Shown: positions 7,443 to 16,478, numbered from the stretch's first letter. The stretch: 64,000 nt of DNA from JBHELG01 sp046263195 (GCA_046263195.1 JBHELG010000108.1:21566-85565); one strand, 5' to 3'. Notes: generated from the letters alone by a model not told the origin. Numbers and translations: made by a program.

Positions 7443-8357
7443 GTGAGTAGTGGGCCGCGGGTCAGCGTCGGCCTCCCCGTGTTCAACGGGGAGCGCTACC
7501 TCGAAGAGGCGATCAGCTCGATCCTCGCGCAGGACTACACGGACTTCGAGCTCATCATCTCCGACAACGCCTCCGACGACCGTACCGAGGAGATTTGTAC
7601 GCAATTCCAACGCCGAGACGCCCGGGTGCGCTACGAGCGCCAGTCCGACAACCGAGGCGCCGCCTGGAACTTCAACCACGTGTTCGCGCGCTCACAGGGG
7701 GAATACTTCAAGTGGGCTGCCGCTGACGACGTTCTGGCTCCTGCCTTCCTACAGCGCTGCGTTGCTGTGCTCGAGACCAAAAGCGAGGTCATCGTCGCTC
7801 ACCCCAGGACGTTGCTCATAGGTCCCGATGGGGAGGAGTTGGGACGCATCAGCCACGCGCGCACGTACGACCCTCGCCCCTACCGCCGATTCCGTGAGAT
7901 GGCCGTTCGCCCCCACGGATGCCATGCTGTCTTTGGACTGATACGCGCCGAGGTGCTGCGCCGCACCGTCCTCATCGGTGGCTACACCTCATCCGACCGA
8001 GTCCTTCTCGCCGACCTTGTTCTGCGGGGTCCGTTCCGCGAAGTGGAGGAGGACTTGTTCCTCAGCCGCCAGCACTCTGGACGGTCGGGGTACTCGTACA
8101 GTCGCCATCAGCGCGCCACCTGGTTCGACCCAGCCAATGCGGGACGGCTCCTGTTCCCCACCTGGCGGATGGGAGAAGAGCTCATTCGCGTGGTACTGCG
8201 TGCGCCGATCCCACCATGGGAGAAGGCACGCTGCCTACTGCAGTTCGGGCCGTGGGCCTGGCGCCACCGCGGGTACCTCGTCAACGACGTCGTGGTCGGA
8301 GCGAGGCTGCTACCTCACGCGCTCCTTGCACCCGCCTCGACGTTGGCCCGTCAATAG
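7443..8357 (+). CDS. Family 2 glycosyltransferase
   Basis: A cytoplasmic or membrane-associated GT-A transferase using a nucleotide sugar. The 304-residue protein starts PRVSVGLPVFNGERYLEEAI, with the GT2 nucleotide-binding strand, then FELIISDNASDD and, after KWAAADDVLAP (the DxD-like metal site), an acceptor domain. A hydrophobic C-terminal part (VVVGARLLPHALLAP) may touch the membrane. The GTG at 7443 has gaggaggg at 7428-7435. Its 3' end overlaps the end of the convergent ABC permease by 7 bases. Together with the exporter and the GT4 gene at 10797 it suggests a surface polysaccharide role. Confidence 0.85.
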   Translation: MSSGPRVSVGLPVFNGERYLEEAISSILAQDYTDFELIISDNASDDRTEEICTQFQRRDARVRYERQSDNRGAAWNFNHVFARSQGEYFKWAAADDVLAPAFLQRCVAVLETKSEVIVAHPRTLLIGPDGEELGRISHARTYDPRPYRRFREMAVRPHGCHAVFGLIRAEVLRRTVLIGGYTSSDRVLLADLVLRGPFREVEEDLFLSRQHSGRSGYSYSRHQRATWFDPANAGRLLFPTWRMGEELIRVVLRAPIPPWEKARCLLQFGPWAWRHRGYLVNDVVVGARLLPHALLAPASTLARQ

Positions 8358-9181
8358 CCGCTGAGCAGACCGTGCTTGCGGGCGAACTGCAGCGAGCGCG
8401 AGAAAAGCGGCAGCGCCACGGCGAACATCACCGCGTTGAAGACGACGAGCGCGACGACGGCCTCGAGAGGGTCGAATATCTTCACGGTGGGCGGAGCGAC
8501 CATGAGCAGGTGACGCGCCCCCTCGATGACGTACATGTGGGGGACCGCGTAGCTGAAGATCTCCAACCAGGGTGGGAGGTTGCTGACGGGGAACAGTGCT
8601 CCACCGAGCAGGCTCGCCGCGAGACCGTACAGGGCGATGATCGGCGCGGAGCGCTTCGCGAGTACCTGCAGGCTCGCGGACAACGTCCCGACTGCCGTGC
8701 AGGCGAGCACCCCTAGGAAGACGAGTGCGATGAAGGCGGGGATGCCGGACAACCGCAGGTCGGCACCCAGCAGCGCCCCGAGCAGGAGTATGAGTCCACA
8801 CTCGATAGCTCCGAGCACGGTGCGCCAGATGTTGAGCGTGACCGGCACCGCCATCCAAGGCACCGGCTCGACCAGCATGGTCTCGAATGTCCCTTGGTTC
8901 TGGGTGACCTCCAGCCGGCGCCCGAAGCCGCTGAGGGCGCTCTGAAGGACGACCGCAACAGCAAGTCCGATGGCTGCGAAGGTGTAGTAGTCGCCGCCGA
9001 CGGGTTGCCTGGCAGGGACCAGTTGGGCGATGAAGTAGTAGACGATGACGGGAAACAGCGCCGTCAGGAACTGCATGACGATCGTCATCGGATAGCTGAG
9101 GTCCTCGACGATCTCGAGTCGGGTGTAGGCGGCCCCCATCGACCAGATGTTGGCGCGCTTAGGCGTTGTCTCTGTTCTCAC
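8351..9181 (-). CDS. ABC-2 type transporter permease
   Basis: A 276-residue integral membrane protein with about six hydrophobic segments, including TIVMQFLTALFPVIVYYFIA, IGLAVAVVLQSALSG, CGLILLLGALLGA, FIALVFLGVLACTAVGTL and VALVVFNAVMFAVALPLF. It matches the ABC-2 export permease pattern; the loop NQGTFETMLVEPVPW between segments is typical. Its start codon overlaps the stop of the ATPase gene by 4 bases (ATGA at 9178-9181), so the two are translationally coupled and surely partners. The cargo is unknown; nearby glycosyltransferases make a glycan or glycolipid possible, but drug export is also common for this class. Confidence 0.85.
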   Translation of the reverse strand: MRTETTPKRANIWSMGAAYTRLEIVEDLSYPMTIVMQFLTALFPVIVYYFIAQLVPARQPVGGDYYTFAAIGLAVAVVLQSALSGFGRRLEVTQNQGTFETMLVEPVPWMAVPVTLNIWRTVLGAIECGLILLLGALLGADLRLSGIPAFIALVFLGVLACTAVGTLSASLQVLAKRSAPIIALYGLAASLLGGALFPVSNLPPWLEIFSYAVPHMYVIEGARHLLMVAPPTVKIFDPLEAVVALVVFNAVMFAVALPLFSRSLQFARKHGLLSGY

Positions 9182-10281
9182 TGCGTCTTTCCGTCACAGA
9201 TCGACCCAAGCTGGGGGAGGTAGATCTTGGCGAGCAATTCCCGTAGCGGGATCGGGCGTTCGCGGATGTGGCGGATGTCGTTCATGACGGGGGCGAGGGC
9301 ACGCAGCAGGTCGCCGGTGGTGACCCCGGGATTGGGCGAGCAGGCGACCTCGGTCAGGTGGACGTGGGTCACGTGGCCGTGTGGTCCGAGCAGCTGGGAC
9401 GCCCGCCGTGCGGCCACGCCTGAGGAGAAGGCGACCTCGACCTGCGGGCGGTCCCATTGGCGTCGCAACTCCTCGAGGTCTCCCTTGTAGCGGATGCGGC
9501 CCCGATCGAGCAGGGCGACGTGACTGTGCAGAGCCTCGATCTCCTCCAGTCGGTGAGAGCTGATGAGTGCCGCCAGCCGGTGCTCGTCAACGACTCTCAT
9601 GATGAGCTGCAGCAGCTCGTAGGCGCCCACGGGATCCACCGCGGCGGTGGGTTCGTCGAGAATGAGCAACCGCGGGTGGGGCAGGAGGGCACGGGCCAGC
9701 TGGAGCCGGGCACGCATGCCGGAGGACAGTGAGAACACCGAGCTGCGCTCACGTCCCGCGAGTCCGACCTCGTCGAGGATCTCGGGTATGCGCGCGCGCA
9801 GATCGTGACGGCTCAGGCCGTGCAATCGCCCGTGGAAGAAGAGGTTCTCCGCACAGGTGTGACGCATGAACAGGCTGCGATCCTCCGCCGGCATCCAACC
9901 GATGAGGCGGCGTACCGCCTCCGACTGGCTGGACGCGTCGAGACCGAAGACGGCAGCGCTGCCCGTCGAGGGGGTGGTCAGTCCGATGAGGATGCGGAAG
10001 AGCGTCGTCTTGCCGGCGCCGTTGGGGCCGACGATCGCGTAGATCTCACCGGGGTAGACGTCGAGGTCGACGTCCGCGAGGGCGACGATGGGCTCGCGGA
10101 TGTTGGACCGCACGAGAAAGCGCATCCAGGTGGGTGAGGGCTCATAGACCTTGCCGAGCTGACGCAGCGAGACGATTGACTGTCCCTCGACAGCTCGAAC
10201 TGCCCCCGGAACCTCCTCCAACGGCGTGATCGTCGACGTGGGCACCGGAACCCCGCGCTCACGTGCGAGTTTCCTCCTCAT
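9178..10281 (-). CDS. ABC transporter ATP-binding protein
   Basis: ATPase subunit of the exporter with the permease at 8351-9181. The Walker A motif is VGPNGAGKTTLF, the signature loop is SLSSGMRARLQLARAL (LSSGM instead of the usual LSGGQ), and Walker B is LLILDEPTAAVD followed by SSHRLEEIEAL with the switch His. A C-terminal extension of about 100 residues follows the nucleotide-binding domain, as in ABC-2 ATPases. I place the start at the ATG at 10281 (MRRKLARERG, 367 residues); the same frame stays open to an ATG at 10431, but the extra 50 residues look unlike a domain. It overlaps the permease by 4 bases. Confidence 0.85.
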   Translation of the reverse strand: MRRKLARERGVPVPTSTITPLEEVPGAVRAVEGQSIVSLRQLGKVYEPSPTWMRFLVRSNIREPIVALADVDLDVYPGEIYAIVGPNGAGKTTLFRILIGLTTPSTGSAAVFGLDASSQSEAVRRLIGWMPAEDRSLFMRHTCAENLFFHGRLHGLSRHDLRARIPEILDEVGLAGRERSSVFSLSSGMRARLQLARALLPHPRLLILDEPTAAVDPVGAYELLQLIMRVVDEHRLAALISSHRLEEIEALHSHVALLDRGRIRYKGDLEELRRQWDRPQVEVAFSSGVAARRASQLLGPHGHVTHVHLTEVACSPNPGVTTGDLLRALAPVMNDIRHIRERPIPLRELLAKIYLPQLGSICDGKTQ

Positions 10282-10796
10282 GTCCGCGGTCGCTCCCTCG
10301 CATCGACTGGACGCCGGCAGGGACTTCCCATCCCCGCGTGGGTCCGGATCCTTCCTGAACTGGTCCCCGAAGAGGTCACTGAAGACGAACCACAGAGGAG
10401 GTGTTCGCGGTCTCCGGGTGGGGGGAGGCAACGCGGGTGGGTCGCCTCGAGGATGCAGTGGGCGGCAGGTGGCTGCAGCGGCAGCGAGGCGGCGAGATGG
10501 CGCCCGTCGCTTCCCGCGCAGTGTTCACCAGGATTCCCATCACCTACGCCCCCGGACGGGGCCCGAAACCAGGGTGGCCCAGGCGTCCTCTACCCCTTGC
10601 CACTGGGGATGACCGTGCACGCACAGCGTCTGGACGATTGCACAGAGCGAGTATCGGCCTTGTGGAAGGGATCGGCAACCCCTAGCTGGAATCAAGCCGT
10701 AACATGCAGCTACCTTCCGTCGGCGCCAGCCGGCCACGAGCCGGCAGTTGTGCGCCACCGGCTGCCGGACCGTCGTCTGGCTCGAGGAGCAGCGGC
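10282..10796. other. Intergenic stretch between ABC operon and glycosyltransferase
   Basis: About 515 bases between divergent genes. Frames open here on both strands, but their translations are rich in Arg, Pro and Gly and match no family, so I read them as non-coding. The region should hold promoters for both directions. The ribosome site of the next gene is at its right end (gaggag, 10784-10789). Confidence 0.5.
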
Positions 10797-11885
10797 TTGG
10801 GAGACGCGGACATCCTCCAGGTCGTAACCGACACCGACCCTCGCGGCGCGCAGGTCTTCGGCGTTGATCTCCACGAGGCGCTGGCGGGGCGCGGTCAGAC
10901 CGTGAGGACCGTAGCTCTGGCACCAGGCCGCCACGGAGACCTACTCGACCTGCCGGTGCTGGCGCGTTCGTGGCCCAGCCGAGAAGTGCTGTCGGCGTTG
11001 CGTCGTGAGATGGCGAGGGCTCGAGTCGTCGTGGCTCACGGCTCGTCGACCCTGCCCGCTTGTGCCATCGCCGGGATGGGGCGGGGCGCCCCCTTCGTGT
11101 ACCGCCAGATTTCCGACTCTCTTTTCTGGGCCGACAGCGCCGCCCGCCGACTGCGCGTCCGGCTCTTCCTGCGGCGAGCCTCCCGAGTCGTGGCGCTGTG
11201 GTCGGGCTCGGCGAGGGTGCTGAGCGAGCGCTTCGGCGTCGACTCCCGTCTCATCGACATCATCCCCAACGGCGTGCCGGCCAGTCGCTGCCCACGGATC
11301 GATCCCTCTGGAAGGCCCGCCGCCCGCAGCCGATTCGGGCTTCGTCCCTTCACTCCGACGCTGCTCTACATCGGTGCGCTCGTGCCCGAGAAGGGGGTCG
11401 ACGCAGCCATACGTGCGCTTGCGGGCTGTGAAGAATGCCAGCTGCTCACCGTCGGTGGCGGCCCCGAATTGGAGAGGCTACGGGCCTTGGCGGATGCCGT
11501 CGCGCCCGGTCGGGTCGTCTTCGCTGGGCCACTGGACAATCCGGCCGACGCCTTCGCCGCGGCCGACATCGTCGTGCTGCCCAGCCGTGGTGGTGACAGC
11601 ATGCCTGCGGTCCTCATCGAGGCGGGCCTGAGCGGGCTGCCTGCGGTATCGACGACCGTCGGCGCCATTCCCGAAATCGTGCAAGCGGGGGTGACCGGAG
11701 AGATCGTGGCACCGGACGACGAGTCGCAGCTGGTAGCGGCGATCCGGCGGGCGCTCGGCCGCGCGGAGCGCTACGGGCTGGCAGCGCGGCGGCACTGCCT
11801 CGAGCATTTCGAGATAGGCACCGTTGCGGGGCAGTGGGACCGTCTGCTCACGAGCCTTCTCCCGGCCGCTGTCCCCGGAGCTTGA
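10797..11885 (+). CDS. Family 4 glycosyltransferase
   Basis: GT-B fold glycosyltransferase of 362 residues. It starts GDADILQVVTDTDPRGAQVF, a typical GT4 N-terminal strand and glycine loop, has the linker IIPNGVPAS, then LLYIGALVPEKGVDAAIRAL at the start of the donor domain, followed by LLTVGGGPELERL and VVLPSRGGDSMPAVLIEAG (the E-x7-E type donor site) near the C-terminus. A TTG at 10797 is chosen because gaggag (10784-10789) is 7 bases upstream; an in-frame ATG at 10704 would add 31 residues unlike the family. The gene is divergent from the ABC exporter. Sugar and acceptor are unknown. Confidence 0.85.
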   Translation: MGDADILQVVTDTDPRGAQVFGVDLHEALAGRGQTVRTVALAPGRHGDLLDLPVLARSWPSREVLSALRREMARARVVVAHGSSTLPACAIAGMGRGAPFVYRQISDSLFWADSAARRLRVRLFLRRASRVVALWSGSARVLSERFGVDSRLIDIIPNGVPASRCPRIDPSGRPAARSRFGLRPFTPTLLYIGALVPEKGVDAAIRALAGCEECQLLTVGGGPELERLRALADAVAPGRVVFAGPLDNPADAFAAADIVVLPSRGGDSMPAVLIEAGLSGLPAVSTTVGAIPEIVQAGVTGEIVAPDDESQLVAAIRRALGRAERYGLAARRHCLEHFEIGTVAGQWDRLLTSLLPAAVPGA

Positions 11886-11997
11886 CGAGCCGCTCGCCCG
11901 TGCTTCACCCCGCGCATACGGCCGGTGCAGGCGGAGTGGACGCCGTCGAAGGGATCTGGCACTCTGCGCGCTGAACGCACGCGTTCAGGGAGCAGAT

Positions 11998-12126
11998 ATG
12001 ACCTGCGATCGCGTCCGGCAGCAGACGTTGGAGAGCGGCGGCAACGTCCGTCGCACCTCAGCGTTGGGTTCCCGACGCATAGCTCCCACCACCAGCACCA
12101 CCATCATCATCGCCTGTCTCCCGTAG
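11998..12126 (+). CDS. Leader peptide rich in Thr and Ile ahead of cimA
   Basis: A 42-codon frame with ATG at 11998, preceded by agggag (11987-11992) 5 bases upstream, ending at tag 12124-12126. The peptide ends APTTSTTIIIACLP. The codons at 12088-12111 read acc acc agc acc acc atc atc atc: four Thr and three Ile in eight codons. This is the hallmark of an attenuation leader, as in enterobacterial thr and ilv leaders. It stops just before two overlapping hairpins (12125-12163) and 87 bases before the start of citramalate synthase, a step from pyruvate towards isoleucine. The peptide itself probably has no function; slow translation when charged tRNA-Thr or tRNA-Ile is scarce would decide which hairpin forms. 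That mechanism is inferred, not shown. Confidence 0.7.
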   Translation: MTCDRVRQQTLESGGNVRRTSALGSRRIAPTTSTTIIIACLP

Positions 12127-12163
12127 CCCGACTGACGCACCGGGCTGCGGGAGCGGCCCGGTG
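12125..12163 (+). promoter_or_regulatory. Mutually exclusive hairpins, candidate attenuator of cimA
   Basis: AGCCCG (12125-12130) can pair with CGGGCT (12141-12146), and CACCGGGC (12138-12145) can pair with GCCCGGTG (12156-12163). The two helices share bases 12141-12145 and cannot coexist, as expected for antiterminator and terminator. The second has 8 pairs and a 10-base loop. There is no T-run after it, so termination may be U-tract independent or the effect may be on translation. The element begins at the stop codon of the Thr/Ile leader peptide. Confidence 0.55.
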
Positions 12164-12213
12164 AAGATCCGGCGCCTCGCCCGCACCCGGTGTCAAACCG
12201 AGAGGACGACCCG

Positions 12214-13827
12214 GTGAGCGAGCAGGACCAACTCGGCCGCATGGGGCCGCGATTTGCCCTCTACGACACCACCCTGCGTGACGGCACCCAGCGCAGAGGT
12301 GTCAACCTCACGGTGGACGACAAGCTGAAGGTCGCTCGGCAGATTGACGAGCTGGGCGTTCACTTCATCGAGGGTGGTTGGCCGGGTGCGAACCCGAAGG
12401 ACACCGAGTTCTTCCGCCGCGCAGCCGAGGGCGACCTGGTCCTGAGGCACGCGACGCTGACAGCCTTCGGTGCCACCCGGAACGTGCGCAAGAGGGCCGA
12501 GGACGACCCCTTGCTCCGGGCGCTGCTCGACGCTGGCACGCCGGTCGTGTGTATCGTGGGGAAGTCCTGGGGCTATCACGTCGAGGGAGCTCTTGGGGTT
12601 TCTCTCGAGCAGAACCTGGCGATGGTCGCCGAGACCGTCGCCTTCCTGACATCGGCCGGGCGCCGCGTCTTCTTCGACGCCGAGCACTTCTTCGACGGCT
12701 ATGCGCGCGACCGCGCCTACACGCGGGACGTCGCCCTGGTGGCGGCCGAGGCCGGCGCCGAGTGCGTCGTCCTCTGTGACACGAACGGTGGCGCGATGCC
12801 CTGGGCCGTGCAGCCGGCGGTGGCGGACATGGTCACCATGCTTCCCTGTGAAGTTGGAACGCACTTCCACGACGACGGTGGCTGTGCCGTCGCAAACTCG
12901 CTCATCAGTGTCGAGGCAGGAGCGGTTCACGTGCAGGGGACGGCGAACGGGCTGGGTGAACGCTGCGGCAACGCCAACCTGTTCACCGTCCTCGCTGACC
13001 TCCAACTCAAGCGTGGCCTCGAGCTGGTGCCGCCCGAGCGGCTCGTCCGCATGACGACCGTGGCCCACGCGGTGGCCGAGCTCTGCAACCAGGCCCCCCC
13101 GATGGGACAGCCCTACGTCGGGTCAGGCGCCTTCGCGCACAAAGCCGGCCTGCACGTCTCGGCGCTCGCGAAAGCCGCCGACATGTACCAGCACGTTGAC
13201 CCGTCTCTCGTCGGCAACCACCAGCACCTCGTCGTCAGCGAACTGGCCGGACGGGCCACCATCGCGCTCAAGGCCCGGGCGCTCGGCCTCGAGCTGGACG
13301 ACGCAACCTCCACCCGCGTGCTGGAGGAGGTCAAGCGACGGGAACATCTCGGCTGGAGCTACGACGCGGCAGACGCATCCTTCGCGCTCCTATTGCTGCG
13401 CCTGACCGGACGGCTGGGCGAGGAGCCGTTCCGTCTGCAGCATTTCCGGGTGACGGTCGGAGGGGGCGGGGCCGGCTCCAACTCGGAGGCGGTCGTGGCG
13501 GTCGAGATCGAAGGTCAGCGCAGGCTCGGCGCCGGAGAAGGCAATGGTCCTGTTGACGCACTCGACCACGCCTTCCGCAACGCCGCCAACGGGACCTGGC
13601 CCGATCTCGACCGCGTCCAGCTCGCCGACTACAAGGTCCGCATCCTCGAAGCATCCCACGGCACCGACGCCGTCACCCGGGTGCTCGTGACCACCACGGA
13701 TGGGAAGGAAACCTGGGACACGGTAGGCGTCCACCCGAACATCGTGGAAGCTTCCTGGATGGCGCTTGCTGACGCGTACGCTTGGGCGCTCGCACGCGAA
13801 TCGTGGCCGGGACGAGAGCTCCAGTAG
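12214..13827 (+). CDS. cimA: (R)-citramalate synthase (CimA type)
   Basis: Condenses acetyl-CoA with pyruvate to citramalate, opening the threonine-independent route to isoleucine. The 537-residue protein has the DRE-TIM aldolase core: ALYDTTLRDGTQRRGVNL at the N-terminus, EGGWPGANPKD, then THFHDDGGCAVANS with metal-binding His residues, and GTANGLGERCGNANL. A LeuA-dimer type regulatory domain fills the last 150 residues (FRVTVGGGGAG to the end), where isoleucine feedback normally acts. GWPGANPKD and GLGERCGNANL fit CimA better than 2-isopropylmalate synthase. The GTG at 12214 has agagga at 12201-12206. A leader peptide and alternative hairpins precede it. Confidence 0.85.
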   Translation: MSEQDQLGRMGPRFALYDTTLRDGTQRRGVNLTVDDKLKVARQIDELGVHFIEGGWPGANPKDTEFFRRAAEGDLVLRHATLTAFGATRNVRKRAEDDPLLRALLDAGTPVVCIVGKSWGYHVEGALGVSLEQNLAMVAETVAFLTSAGRRVFFDAEHFFDGYARDRAYTRDVALVAAEAGAECVVLCDTNGGAMPWAVQPAVADMVTMLPCEVGTHFHDDGGCAVANSLISVEAGAVHVQGTANGLGERCGNANLFTVLADLQLKRGLELVPPERLVRMTTVAHAVAELCNQAPPMGQPYVGSGAFAHKAGLHVSALAKAADMYQHVDPSLVGNHQHLVVSELAGRATIALKARALGLELDDATSTRVLEEVKRREHLGWSYDAADASFALLLLRLTGRLGEEPFRLQHFRVTVGGGGAGSNSEAVVAVEIEGQRRLGAGEGNGPVDALDHAFRNAANGTWPDLDRVQLADYKVRILEASHGTDAVTRVLVTTTDGKETWDTVGVHPNIVEASWMALADAYAWALARESWPGRELQ

Positions 13828-13883
13828 GGGCCAATGCCGGGTCGGCGCGCAGCGCCGGGAGGGCGGACCTGGAGGGAGCTCCC

Positions 13884-14654
13884 GTGGCACTCGTCATCCG
13901 CTTCTCCGAGCCAACTTCGTCCCAGCCTGCGTACGGGGTCGTTGAGGACGGCAAGGTCGCGGTCATCGAGCCCCACCCCTTCACCCCCTACCGGCCCACT
14001 GGGGACGCGGTGCCCTTGGAGAAGGTGCGGCTGCTCGCTCCTGTCATCCCCAGCAAGGTCGTCTGTGTCGGGCGCAACTACCGTGACCACGCGCTGGAGC
14101 TGGGCGGGCAGATCCCCGACGAGCCTCTCATCTTCCTCAAGCCGTCGACCGCCGTGATCGGGCCCTACGACCCCATCCGCTACCCGACGCAGCTCACGAG
14201 CGAGGTGCATTACGAGGGCGAGCTCGCCGTCGTGATCGGACGGCTCGTCTACCAGGTCAGTCCTGAGCAAGCGCTTGGCGCCGTCTACGGCTTCACTTGC
14301 GGCAATGACGTCACCGCCCGCGACCTGCAGCGGAAGGATGGGCAGTGGACGCGCGCCAAGGGCTTCGACACCTTCTGTCCTCTGGGGCCTGCCATATCCA
14401 CCGATTTCGATCCGAACGGGGCGCGCGTGCGGACCTACGTGAACGGTGAGCTCCGCCAGGATGCTTCGACCTCCGACATGGCCTTCGACGTTGCAGCCGT
14501 CGTGTCACACGTGTCCCAGATCATGACGCTCCTGCCCGGCGACGTCGTCCTGACGGGCACCCCGGCGGGTGTCGGGCCGATCGAGGTGGGTCAGACGGTA
14601 CGCGTCGAGATCGAGGGCATCGGGGTGCTCGAGAATCCCGTGTCGATGCGCTAG
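13884..14654 (+). CDS. Fumarylacetoacetate hydrolase family protein
   Basis: A 256-residue enzyme of the FAH superfamily, which includes acylpyruvate hydrolases, oxaloacetate decarboxylases and catechol-pathway hydratases or isomerases. The signature is VVCVGRNYRDHALELG, then PLIFLKPSTAVIG and EVHYEGELAVVIG, whose acidic residues bind the metal, followed by GNDVTARDLQ, GFDTFCPLGP and TGTPAGVGPI. The GTG at 13884 has ggaggga at 13871-13877. It follows cimA by 56 bases on the same strand. The exact substrate cannot be read from sequence; oxaloacetate or acylpyruvate is most common for this length. Confidence 0.85.
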   Translation: MALVIRFSEPTSSQPAYGVVEDGKVAVIEPHPFTPYRPTGDAVPLEKVRLLAPVIPSKVVCVGRNYRDHALELGGQIPDEPLIFLKPSTAVIGPYDPIRYPTQLTSEVHYEGELAVVIGRLVYQVSPEQALGAVYGFTCGNDVTARDLQRKDGQWTRAKGFDTFCPLGPAISTDFDPNGARVRTYVNGELRQDASTSDMAFDVAAVVSHVSQIMTLLPGDVVLTGTPAGVGPIEVGQTVRVEIEGIGVLENPVSMR

Positions 14655-14742
14655 GAGACATCAGGGGCCGTAGCGGGGGGGCCGATCCGGCCGGGTCGGA
14701 GTGCACCCACTACCGTGCGCATGACAAATGAGGAGGTGGCGC

Positions 14743-14970
14743 GTGAGCGACAGCAACATCTACAAGAAGATCCAGCTCGTGGGCTCGAGCGAGCACGGCA
14801 TCGACGACGCGATCCGACGAGCGATCGAGCGGGCGTCCCAGACCATGCGCAACCTCGACTGGTTCGAGATGAAGGAGGTGCGCGGCTGGATACAGGACGG
14901 GCAGCCGAAGCATTTCCAAGTCGTCCTCGAGGTCGGGTTCCGGCTCGAAGAAGGCGAGTCGGTTTCCTAG
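14743..14970 (+). CDS. Dodecin, flavin-binding storage protein
   Basis: A 75-residue protein that in the family forms a hollow dodecamer storing or buffering flavins. It begins SDSNIYKKIQLVGSSEHG, continues DDAIRRAIERASQTMRNLDW, and has the flavin-stacking Trp in EVRGWIQDG, ending KHFQVVLEVGFRLEE. Length and order are those of bacterial dodecins. The GTG at 14743 has a strong aggagg at 14731-14736. It lies alone between the FAH gene and purB, on the same strand as both. Confidence 0.92.
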   Translation: MSDSNIYKKIQLVGSSEHGIDDAIRRAIERASQTMRNLDWFEMKEVRGWIQDGQPKHFQVVLEVGFRLEEGESVS

Positions 14971-15011
14971 CCGCGCCCCACGGGCGGCGCTGAGTCACGA
15001 ACGGGGATGCC

Positions 15012-16466
15012 GTGTCCGAGGCTGACGTCGTTCCGAACGTGCTCGCCTCACGCTATGCCAGTCCGGAGATACGAGACATCTGGTCTCCCCGCGCGCGCGT
15101 CGTGCTCGAGCGCCGCTTCTGGCTGGCAGTTCTGCAAGCGCAGCGAGACTTGGGCGTCGAGGTCTCCGTCGAGGTCATCGAGGCCTACGAAGCAGCAATC
15201 GAGGACGTCGACCTCGCCGCCATCGAGATGCGTGAGCGCCAAACCCGTCACGACGTAAAGGCACGTATCGACGAGTTTGCGTCACGCGCCGGAAACTACC
15301 TGGGAGGGGACCGGCCAGAACACATCCACAAGGCCCTGACCTCGCGCGACCTGACCGACAACGTCGAGCAGATCCAGATCCGCCGTTCCCTCGAGCTGGT
15401 CCGCGATCGGATCGTCGCCGGACTGGCCCGGCTCGCAGAGCGAGCCGCCGAGCACGAGCTGACACCCGTGGTCGGACGCACCCATAATGTGCCGGCCCAG
15501 GTCACAACAGTCGGCAAGCGCTTCTCGAACGCCGGCCAGGAACTGCTCGCCGCGCTCCGACGCCTCGAGGAGCTGCTCTCGCACTATCCCCTGCGTGGCC
15601 TGAAGGGGCCGGTTGGCACCCAGCAGGACCTGCTCGATCTCGTCGGCGGGGACGCGGAAAGGCTCGAGGACCTGGAAGTGGCGATCGCTCGCCAATTCGG
15701 CTTCTCGGAGGTGCTCGTCAGCGTCGGCCAGGTCTATCCGCGCTCGCTCGACCTGGACGTGCTGGCAGCACTCACCCAAGCGGCGTCAGGGCCGGCCAAT
15801 CTGGCGACAAGCCTCCGCCTCATGGCGGGCCACGAACTCGTCAGCGAGGGCTTCACCGCGTCGCAGGTCGGCTCGTCTGCGATGCCCCACAAGATGAACC
15901 CCCGCTCCTGCGAGCGCATCAGCGGATTCCGCACCGTGCTGTCCGGCTACCTGGCGATGGTCGTCGGCCTGGCTGGCGAGCAGTGGAACGAGGGCGACGT
16001 CTCCTGCTCGGTCGTGCGGCGGGTGGCCCTGCCCGATGCCTTCTTCGCCATGGACGGACTGCTCGAGACCTTTCTCACGGTGCTGGACGAGCTGGCCGTC
16101 CACCCCTCGGTCGCCGAGCGTGAGCTGCGCCGCTATCTGCCCTTTCTGCTCACGGCGAAGGTGCTCGTCGCTTCGATCCGCAAGGGGGTTGGCCGCGAGC
16201 AGGCACACGCTGCCATCCGCGAGCATGCGGTCGCAGTGGCCCGAGAGCTGCGCGCGGGGCGGCTCGAGGACAACGACCTGCTCGCCCGTCTCGCCGCTGA
16301 CGATCGGGTGCCGCTCGGGGCCGACGAGCTCACCGATCTCGTCGAGCGGCCACTGGACCTGGTGGGCACGGCTCGGAGACAGGTCGCGGTGTTCGTCTCC
16401 GCCGTCGAGCAGATCGCGAAGGAGCATTCGCAGGCCGCCGCCTACACGCCCAGCTCGATTCTCTAG
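15012..16466 (+). CDS. purB: Adenylosuccinate lyase
   Basis: Catalyses two fumarate-releasing steps of purine synthesis, from SAICAR and from adenylosuccinate. The 484-residue protein has the aspartase/fumarase superfamily signature GSSAMPHKMNPRSCE, with the catalytic Ser loop just before it, as well as TSRDLTDNVEQ and VGRTHNVPAQVTTVGKR, carrying the catalytic His. The C-terminal helix bundle with HAAIREHAVAV fits PurB. The GTG at 15012 gives SEADVVPNVLASRYAS, the expected beginning; the ribosome site (ggga) is weak. It follows dodecin by 41 bases. Argininosuccinate lyase is unlikely given the ASRYAS and RYLPF features. Confidence 0.93.
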   Translation: MSEADVVPNVLASRYASPEIRDIWSPRARVVLERRFWLAVLQAQRDLGVEVSVEVIEAYEAAIEDVDLAAIEMRERQTRHDVKARIDEFASRAGNYLGGDRPEHIHKALTSRDLTDNVEQIQIRRSLELVRDRIVAGLARLAERAAEHELTPVVGRTHNVPAQVTTVGKRFSNAGQELLAALRRLEELLSHYPLRGLKGPVGTQQDLLDLVGGDAERLEDLEVAIARQFGFSEVLVSVGQVYPRSLDLDVLAALTQAASGPANLATSLRLMAGHELVSEGFTASQVGSSAMPHKMNPRSCERISGFRTVLSGYLAMVVGLAGEQWNEGDVSCSVVRRVALPDAFFAMDGLLETFLTVLDELAVHPSVAERELRRYLPFLLTAKVLVASIRKGVGREQAHAAIREHAVAVARELRAGRLEDNDLLARLAADDRVPLGADELTDLVERPLDLVGTARRQVAVFVSAVEQIAKEHSQAAAYTPSSIL

Positions 16467-16478
16467 CAGCACTGCGGG

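Noticed and set aside
10401..10827. Overlapping plus-strand frames in the gap before the GT4 gene
   Set aside because: Translations are Arg/Pro/Gly-rich and unlike any family, and they overlap one another; treated as non-coding.
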